Positions 1 through 5,031 of a stretch of 6,287 bases of DNA are shown piece by piece. This DNA comes from SIG603 sp964370115 (GTDB lineage Bacteria > Bacillota > Clostridia > Oscillospirales > Acutalibacteraceae). The DNA is taken from assembly GCA_964370115.1 (NCBI GenBank), contig CAYJIA010000085.1:1-6287 (forward strand), in the 5' to 3' direction. The notes under the pieces are model-generated. The model worked only from the letters and a program-made list of their open reading frames with translations. It was not told the DNA's origin and made no database searches. A program made the position numbers and the translations under genes. Each line of letters begins with the position of its first letter. Within the stretch, counting starts at the first letter, position 1.

Positions 1-55
1 GGCAAATGTTCCCCTCACCCTTTTCCTCCATGCAGTTTAAACAGTAGTTTTTCAT
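1..55 (-). CDS. Start of a third zinc-ribbon protein, probably another Ser/Thr kinase (3' part outside window)
   Basis: The first 18 codons of a gene that runs off the left edge. The peptide is MKNYCLNCMEEKGEGNIC. Seen: cysteines at 5, 8 and 18 give C-x2-C-M-x8-C, the same spacing as the first three zinc-ribbon cysteines of the two kinases upstream (C8/C11/C21 and C99/C102/C112), and C-M-E-E matches the 1383-3716 kinase exactly. The next codon begins with C, which would allow the Pro often found before the fourth Cys. The ATG at 55-53 has a purine-rich ribosome site 7 bases upstream and follows the stop of the PrsW-FHA gene by 28 bases, so it is probably the next gene of the operon. Inference: a third kinase paralogue of this family. 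A different protein with the same N-terminal zinc ribbon is possible, because no kinase residues are visible. Confidence 0.72.
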   Translation of the reverse strand, partial: MKNYCLNCMEEKGEGNIC

Positions 56-62
56 GATTTTG

Positions 63-70
63 CCCCTTCC
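63..70 (-). promoter_or_regulatory. Ribosome binding site of the zinc-ribbon gene at 1-55
   Basis: On the minus strand GGAAGGGG lies 7 bases before the ATG at 55-53. It supports a real gene start at the very edge of the window. The 28-base gap between the PrsW-FHA stop and this ATG holds only this site and has no room for a terminator. Confidence 0.65.
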
Positions 71-83
71 CAGCTAACAAAGG

Positions 84-1370
84 TCATTTTACCACAAACA
101 TATTTGAAGTATCACCCAAATAAAAATAACTCCCTTTGGACAAATACGCCTTCTCGCCTTGTTTTATTTTTCCGTAACCCTTAATAAATGTGCCGTTGCT
201 TGAATTATTGTCAGTAACAAACACATTTCCATTTTCAAAATACAAGATGCAGTGCACCCTACTCACTTTTGAGGCATTTTGAGTAAAAACTAAATTGCAT
301 TTTTTTGAATCTCTTCCTAAAATTAGTTTGTTAGAACTTAAATTAATGCTACTGCCCGAATACATTCCGCTGACACCCTGTATTTGTGTCGCTACTATTT
401 TTTGCTGCTTTGGTAATTCATTTTTTAAAATAGGACTAGCATTTGAAAGTGCAACGACTTCATTAACTCCGTTATTCATTAATTTCAAAAGCACCAACCA
501 TGCGCCTACTATTAAAATAATATATTTTACATCCAAAACAAAAGGTATAGGCATAATTAGAAACGGGTAGTTCCATGTAAAGTGCAGTGCCGTGCTTATC
601 GCAAAATAGAGTATCGTCTCTCCTTTTATCAAATGGGACGGACTAAATTTTTGCCCATTCATAACTTTGACCAACACTCCACCCTCAATTGCAGCCCAAG
701 CTACATGTGCGCCAGGCGATAAAACTCCTCGCATTATTAAAATATCCATACTAGCATTATTTCCCAGAACATATCCTGTGGTTTCTATAAAAGCAAACCC
801 AGCACCTATGGCGCTTCCTATTAATATTCCGTTTAGAATATAGTATTTTTGATTTTTTCTTAGAAAAATACATATGGCTAGAATTTTTGCAGGTTCTTCG
901 GTAATTGATGCCCACTGTGCACCTTGAAGAGTTACCACATCACTAAGTAATCCTGTAATTATAAGCGAAACACAGCCCCCTACAAATATCATCATCAAAA
1001 TTTGGTATAAGGATATATTTTTAGGAATATTAAGTTCAAAGAAGAAAATTACGACCCCCAAGGGAATTACAAGCGAGCCTATGAAAATTGTAGGAATAAG
1101 TGAATAAACACCATAACCCATATTATCCATCAAAATTAATGGAATTATAAGGGCTATCCCCACTATTAAGACACGCACAAATATCCAAGGTTTAACCCAT
1201 TTTGAAAGCATTTCACTTTCTGTCGGAACATTATTCAGTGTACCAGCCGTCCATAGAGTTTCTGCCATTCCTTTACTATGCTTTTTAAACATCCCTGAAA
1301 AAACATCGCCAAGCTTTAAAGTTTCATTTTGTGCCTTTTTATAAAAAGTATTATTTTGATTATTTTCCAT
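84..1370 (-). CDS. PrsW-family intramembrane protease fused to a C-terminal FHA domain
   Basis: A 428-residue polytopic membrane protein. PrsW proteins are glutamic-type intramembrane proteases; the Bacillus subtilis member starts destruction of an anti-sigma factor. Seen: a hydrophilic N-terminus (1-60), about eight hydrophobic segments (62-300), and all expected PrsW motifs: E158-E159-x2-K162, F192-x3-E196 (GFAFIE), H222, and H263-x2-W266-N. A linker of about 45 residues leads to an FHA domain (about 345-428) with G352-R353, S370-R-x-H373 and S-S-N-G-T (390-394), the residues that bind phosphothreonine in this family. B. subtilis PrsW is about half this length and lacks the FHA. Start choice: the frame extends to a GTG at 1379, but that codon touches the Shine-Dalgarno sequence. 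The ATG at 1370 has AAGGAG 8 bases upstream. The stop of the upstream kinase gene lies in the same ribosome site, so the two are probably translationally coupled. Inference: FHA docking on a phosphorylated kinase or substrate controls cleavage. The substrate is unknown, and no sigma/anti-sigma pair is visible. Confidence 0.9.
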   Translation of the reverse strand: MENNQNNTFYKKAQNETLKLGDVFSGMFKKHSKGMAETLWTAGTLNNVPTESEMLSKWVKPWIFVRVLIVGIALIIPLILMDNMGYGVYSLIPTIFIGSLVIPLGVVIFFFELNIPKNISLYQILMMIFVGGCVSLIITGLLSDVVTLQGAQWASITEEPAKILAICIFLRKNQKYYILNGILIGSAIGAGFAFIETTGYVLGNNASMDILIMRGVLSPGAHVAWAAIEGGVLVKVMNGQKFSPSHLIKGETILYFAISTALHFTWNYPFLIMPIPFVLDVKYIILIVGAWLVLLKLMNNGVNEVVALSNASPILKNELPKQQKIVATQIQGVSGMYSGSSINLSSNKLILGRDSKKCNLVFTQNASKVSRVHCILYFENGNVFVTDNNSSNGTFIKGYGKIKQGEKAYLSKGSYFYLGDTSNMFVVK

Positions 1371-1378
1371 ATATTTCA

Positions 1379-1384
1379 CTCCTT
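1379..1384 (-). promoter_or_regulatory. Ribosome binding site of the PrsW-FHA gene, overlapping the upstream stop codon
   Basis: Minus-strand AAGGAG is 8 bases before the ATG at 1370-1368. The TAA stop of the kinase gene (1385-1383) supplies the two A bases of this site, a layout typical of translational coupling. The site decides the start: the alternative GTG at 1379-1377 uses the last G of the motif and cannot be served by it. Confidence 0.8.
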
Positions 1385-3716
1385 ATCCTGTTAAAGTGAA
1401 TGTAGTAAGTATATCCGCAACTTCCGACTCCATTTTTGCGTATTGGGCTTGGTATTCTAAATCAGGCAAATACTGCACGTCTGTTGGGAAAGTAGCATAG
1501 TAGGTTTTACCATTTTCTTGCAGTAGTATTTGATACGACGGGTGGTCGGGCTCTCCTATGCCCTCCATAACCATAATTCCAAACACAAATCCGCCATAAC
1601 CGTCTTCCTCATTTATTTTATTATAAAATCCAACGCCCTCATAATATTCAGAGTATGTACATATATCTATCCAACTATCAGGTAGAGTTACAGCAAAGTC
1701 TAAATCATAATTTTCATATACAATACCCGTCGCTTGTGGTTCGGGTGTGGGCTCAGGAGTTGGTTCTGGGGTTGGCTCCGGTGTAGGATCTGGCATACTC
1801 AAAATATAGCTTTCTATATCGTCGACTAATTTTTTTGGAGACGGTAGACTCTCAAAATCTTCTCCCTCTAAAAAATCCACTTCAACAATATATGGATCCA
1901 CTATTTCTTCATAGGCAAAGTCATAACCGTACAAAGTCCCGTCAACAAATCTCACCACATAAGTTTCGACATTTACACCCTTTGTAACATTAATGCTTCC
2001 TATCCATGTGGTCATAATATCGTAATCTTTATCCGCTAAGAATTCGTCACTCGCCCCAATAGCAAAAAATTCATCTAAGGGCATAGTGTTTAGAAATATT
2101 TCATAGTCAGATGCAAAGAACTGTGTGTCCTGTGCAGACTCTTGCGCATTGCCGTTTGCATTTTTTATTACATCATACAAATCCAAGGCATCGGCGTCGT
2201 TTTCTTGCCCGTTAAAATTGTTTGCAACCTGTCTGGCCGTACCATCGCCGTTTGAAACCATAGTGTATGATACCGATAAAACGTCTTCATAATCTTTAGC
2301 CTTAATATCCAAGGATACAGTTACCAAGTCCTCCCCGTCTGCTGTCTGACCATCGTACATCCACTCTACAGCATCTATGTAGGCGGCTACTCCTTCAAAC
2401 TCAAACTCCAATCCTACCTCAAAAATTTCTTCCATTGATAAGTTTGTGCCTGGATCTAATGCATTTTTAACTTCTTCAATAAGCAACTCTTCTGATGAAA
2501 GCTCACCGCTATTTTCTGATTGAGCGGAATTCGCAGGCACAGTTTTCTCTCCACTATTTAAAGAAATTGCGATTATAACTACTAAAACCAGCACAGCTGC
2601 CGCTATGCCTCCAATGAGTTTTTTATTGTCCTTTTTTTGTGGCTGGTATACATTTGCATCTTGTACAGTTTCTTTAAATACCCTATCATCAAAACTCACA
2701 CTGCTTTTATTTGCCGTCGAATTTATTGGCGCAGCATTATTGATTACAGCGACATTATTATAAAGCTCATCATATAGTTCTTTAACACTCTGCTGTCTTT
2801 TTTCTTGATATAGGGATAATCCTTTTAGCAGTGCCATTTCCTTATTTCGCTCTATATTGACACCTAATGCAGACGGTGGTTTTAAGATATCGCTTCTAAG
2901 TCTTTCATTTGATTCATCGGGCGTTATGCCTGTAATGCATTTATAAATAGTTGCGCAAAGAGCATAAATATCAGTCCACGGCCCTTGCACACCTCTACTT
3001 CTATACTGCTCTTCGGGTGCATAACCCGGTTTTAGCATTACAGATAAACTTTCGTTACCACTGTTAGTAAAATTTCGCGCCGCACCAAAATCCAAAAGTT
3101 TTAGATATCCGTCGTCTGTAATCATAATATTATCAGGGCTTATATCTCTGTGAATTATACCCTCATTATGTATAAAGCCTAGTGTATTTATAAGCGGTTT
3201 CATCATCTCAAAAAGCTCATGCGACTGCATTTTTCCGCCACTTTTTGCTATATGGCTTTTTAGGGTAGTGCCACTTATGTACTCCATTACTATATAGGCT
3301 GTAGAGTTTTCTTGAAAGAAATCCGCAACAGATACAACGCCTTGACTAGTGCGAAATTTCGCAAGAGTTTTCGCCTCGTCTAAAAATTTTGTCTTACCCT
3401 TTTCAAAAAACTCCGCCTTATCTCCTGCATAGGAAAATACTGTAGTGTTATTCTCTCTTGTTACAAAACCATTTGGGTAATATTCTTTTATCGCCATTTT
3501 AAGTTCAAGATTTAAGTCTATACCCATATAGGTAATGCCAAAGCCACCCTCACCCAAGACCTTGCCGACTAAATATTTTCCTGCAAGTATAGTTCCCACA
3601 GGCAGATGATGAGCCGATTTTTGATATGTATTTATGTTAAAACCACAATGAGTGCAAAAACCTGTTCCGTCATGTTCTTCCATGCAAGCCATACATATTT
3701 TATTTGGGTTTAGCAT
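1383..3716 (-). CDS. Membrane Ser/Thr protein kinase: zinc ribbon, kinase, membrane span, large extracellular region
   Basis: A 777-residue Hanks-type kinase that would phosphorylate Ser/Thr on cytosolic proteins. Seen, in order: a zinc ribbon C8-x2-C11-x9-C21-x2-C24; a kinase domain (about 46-320) with glycine loop GEGGFG (55-60), ATP lysine K77 in AIKEYYP, helix-C glutamate E114, H189-R-D191 with N196, D209-F-G, and an A-P-E at 233-235; a linker; a membrane span (about 367-386) preceded by lysines, which places the kinase inside; and about 390 outside residues, strongly acidic, with a Pro-Thr-Pro-Glu repeat (642-660) and a final domain containing an L-P-x-S-W motif. No PASTA repeats, so it is not PrkC-like. 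The catalytic loop has Ser193 where most Ser/Thr kinases have Lys. The ATG has AGGAGG 7 bases upstream. The kinase part is about two thirds identical, by eye, to the neighbouring kinase. The outside region is presumably a sensor; I recognise no named domain in it and cannot name a ligand. Confidence 0.93.
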   Translation of the reverse strand: MLNPNKICMACMEEHDGTGFCTHCGFNINTYQKSAHHLPVGTILAGKYLVGKVLGEGGFGITYMGIDLNLELKMAIKEYYPNGFVTRENNTTVFSYAGDKAEFFEKGKTKFLDEAKTLAKFRTSQGVVSVADFFQENSTAYIVMEYISGTTLKSHIAKSGGKMQSHELFEMMKPLINTLGFIHNEGIIHRDISPDNIMITDDGYLKLLDFGAARNFTNSGNESLSVMLKPGYAPEEQYRSRGVQGPWTDIYALCATIYKCITGITPDESNERLRSDILKPPSALGVNIERNKEMALLKGLSLYQEKRQQSVKELYDELYNNVAVINNAAPINSTANKSSVSFDDRVFKETVQDANVYQPQKKDNKKLIGGIAAAVLVLVVIIAISLNSGEKTVPANSAQSENSGELSSEELLIEEVKNALDPGTNLSMEEIFEVGLEFEFEGVAAYIDAVEWMYDGQTADGEDLVTVSLDIKAKDYEDVLSVSYTMVSNGDGTARQVANNFNGQENDADALDLYDVIKNANGNAQESAQDTQFFASDYEIFLNTMPLDEFFAIGASDEFLADKDYDIMTTWIGSINVTKGVNVETYVVRFVDGTLYGYDFAYEEIVDPYIVEVDFLEGEDFESLPSPKKLVDDIESYILSMPDPTPEPTPEPTPEPTPEPQATGIVYENYDLDFAVTLPDSWIDICTYSEYYEGVGFYNKINEEDGYGGFVFGIMVMEGIGEPDHPSYQILLQENGKTYYATFPTDVQYLPDLEYQAQYAKMESEVADILTTFTLTG
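1738..1797 (-). repeat. Five 12-base units encoding a Pro-Thr-Pro-Glu linker
   Basis: Five consecutive 12-base units (1738, 1750, 1762, 1774 and 1786 onward) share a GG-t-C-GG-GT pattern on the plus strand and differ mainly at third codon positions; the fifth, at 1786, is the most diverged. In the kinase frame they encode a P-x-P-(E/D) repeat at residues 642-660. This is probably an extended, stiff spacer between two extracellular parts of the kinase. The number of units may vary between strains, since each unit keeps the frame. Confidence 0.8.
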
Positions 3717-3723
3717 AATTATC

Positions 3724-3729
3724 CCTCCT
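3724..3729 (-). promoter_or_regulatory. Ribosome binding site of the 777-residue kinase
   Basis: A perfect minus-strand AGGAGG lies 7 bases before the ATG at 3716-3714, the strongest such site in the window. It sits at the 3' end of the only sizeable intergenic gap (3717-3789), which shows no convincing terminator or promoter. Confidence 0.85.
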
Positions 3730-3789
3730 CATAAAATCAAATTTTCTATCTAATGAATATAATTGTATCTGAAAATAGTTTTCCCTATA

Positions 3790-5031
3790 TCAAAATACAG
3801 TATATATATCATTATACAGCTCTAATACAGTTTGCTGTCTATTTTCTTGAAAAACATTTAAACCTTTGAGTAGGGCTGTTTCTTTACTTGTATCAATAGA
3901 AATTCCGAGGCCACTTGGTGGAATTAAAGTATCTTTTCTCATACGCTCATTTGCTTCATCGGGCGTGTTGCCTGTTATACATCTATAAATTGTTGCACAA
4001 AGGGCGTAAATATCTGTCCATGGGCCTTGCACTCCACGTGTTCTATACTGCTCTTCAGGGGCAAAACCGTGCTTTAAGACTACAGACAAACTTTGCTGTC
4101 CACTGTTTGCAAAATCTCGTGCCGCACCAAAATCTAAGAGTTTTAACTCACCCTGTGCATTTACCATAATATTATCGGGGCTTATATCCCTGTGAATTAT
4201 GCCCTCATTATGTATTTCACTCAGTGTTTTCATGAGAGGTTTTAGCATTTCAAAAAGTGTATTAGGGTTCATTTTTCCACCGTTTTTATTCACATATTCT
4301 TTCAGTGTCATACCCGTCAAATACTCCATTACGATATAAGCCGTCGAGTTTTCCATAAAAAAATCCATTACAGACACAACGCCTTGGCGTGTTCTAAACT
4401 TTGCAAGAGTTCTTGCTTCGTTTAAAAATTTCTGTTTTCCCGCTTCAAAAAACTCGGCTTTCTCACCGCTAAAAGAATGTACATTTGTCGCATTATCACG
4501 TGTGACAAATCCACTCGGAAAATACTCTTTTATCGCTACTTTCATTAGTAAATTCAAATCAAGCGCCACATAGGTTATGCCAAAACCGCCCTCACCTATT
4601 GCAGTTCCGACAAGGTATTTTCCTGCAAGCACTGTACCCGGTGTAAGTAAATGCATGGGTTTTTGATAACTTGATAAACTAAAGCCACATAGGGGGCAAT
4701 ATCCATTTAACATATTAGCGTCCATACATTTAAGGCATAGACTTGACGGGTCAGAAATTTCAAATGAATTTTCGAAACCTTCACCGACTGTAAATTCTCC
4801 ATTAGAAATTCTATCTACACTATCGACTTTTGGCATAGTCTTAAAAGTATCTACACCTATTTTTTTATTCTTATTTTTTCTTGACAAAAAGACTATAATT
4901 CCGATTATCAAAACTCCTATAATTGAAATTGCAAAAATCATTAATTGACTAAATAAGTTTGTTTGAAAAAAATTAGGACTTGACATTAGAAATCTTCCAT
5001 CTGTGGCTAGTACCGTGTGTATTGAAATCAT
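3790..5031 (-). CDS. Membrane-anchored Ser/Thr protein kinase with N-terminal membrane span and zinc ribbon
   Basis: A 413-residue Hanks-type kinase. Seen, in order: about 25 N-terminal residues probably outside; a membrane span (26-49) followed by R-K-N-K-N-K-K, which places the rest in the cytosol; a linker; a zinc ribbon C99-x2-C102-x9-C112-x2-C115; and a kinase domain (about 137-411) with GEGGFG (146-151), K168 in AIKEYFP, helix-C E205, H280-R-D282 with N287, and D300-F-G. The protein ends directly after the kinase fold, with no sensor domain, so its input may come from a partner such as the VWA-FHA protein upstream. As in its paralogue, Ser replaces the usual Lys two residues after the catalytic Asp. 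Start choice: the frame extends to a TTG at 5049, but that codon lies on the Shine-Dalgarno sequence. The ATG at 5031 has GGGAGG 10 bases upstream and overlaps the stop of the preceding gene as ATGA, which implies coupled translation. All catalytic residues are present, so it should be active. Confidence 0.92.
   Translation of the reverse strand: MISIHTVLATDGRFLMSSPNFFQTNLFSQLMIFAISIIGVLIIGIIVFLSRKNKNKKIGVDTFKTMPKVDSVDRISNGEFTVGEGFENSFEISDPSSLCLKCMDANMLNGYCPLCGFSLSSYQKPMHLLTPGTVLAGKYLVGTAIGEGGFGITYVALDLNLLMKVAIKEYFPSGFVTRDNATNVHSFSGEKAEFFEAGKQKFLNEARTLAKFRTRQGVVSVMDFFMENSTAYIVMEYLTGMTLKEYVNKNGGKMNPNTLFEMLKPLMKTLSEIHNEGIIHRDISPDNIMVNAQGELKLLDFGAARDFANSGQQSLSVVLKHGFAPEEQYRTRGVQGPWTDIYALCATIYRCITGNTPDEANERMRKDTLIPPSGLGISIDTSKETALLKGLNVFQENRQQTVLELYNDIYTVF
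5028..5031 (-). other. ATGA start/stop overlap between the VWA-FHA and kinase genes
   Basis: On the minus strand the kinase ATG (5031-5029) and the TGA stop of the VWA-FHA gene (5030-5028) share two bases. This is a classic arrangement for termination-reinitiation and supports one mRNA with matched amounts of both proteins. Confidence 0.85.

Noticed and set aside
295..570. Plus-strand open frame of 91 codons.
   Set aside because: It lies wholly inside the PrsW-FHA gene, has no ribosome site or recognisable domain, and is a shadow of the real frame. The same holds for the plus-strand frames at 3915-4169, 5203-5433, 5286-5609 and 6058-6246.
1383..3716. PrkC/PknB-type PASTA kinase that senses peptidoglycan.
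   Set aside because: The outside region has no PASTA-like repeats, and the zinc ribbon and AIKEYYP signature belong to a different kinase group.
3771..3783. Small inverted repeat GAAAA-TAG-TTTTC in the gap between the kinases, a possible terminator.
   Set aside because: The stem is five pairs with only one G-C and no following T-run on the minus strand; too weak to stop transcription.
3762..3793. Possible promoter for the 777-residue kinase: minus-strand TTGATA (3793-3788) and TACAAT (3767-3762).
   Set aside because: Each hexamer is a good partial match, but the spacer is 20 bases, outside the normal 16-18, and AT-rich DNA yields such words by chance. A 5'-end map would settle it.
2757..4737. 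A recent DNA duplication or recombination repeat spanning the two kinase cores.
   Set aside because: The proteins are clearly paralogous, but even identical peptide stretches such as GPWTDIYALCATIY differ at several third codon positions, so the duplication is old and not a sequence repeat in the usual sense.
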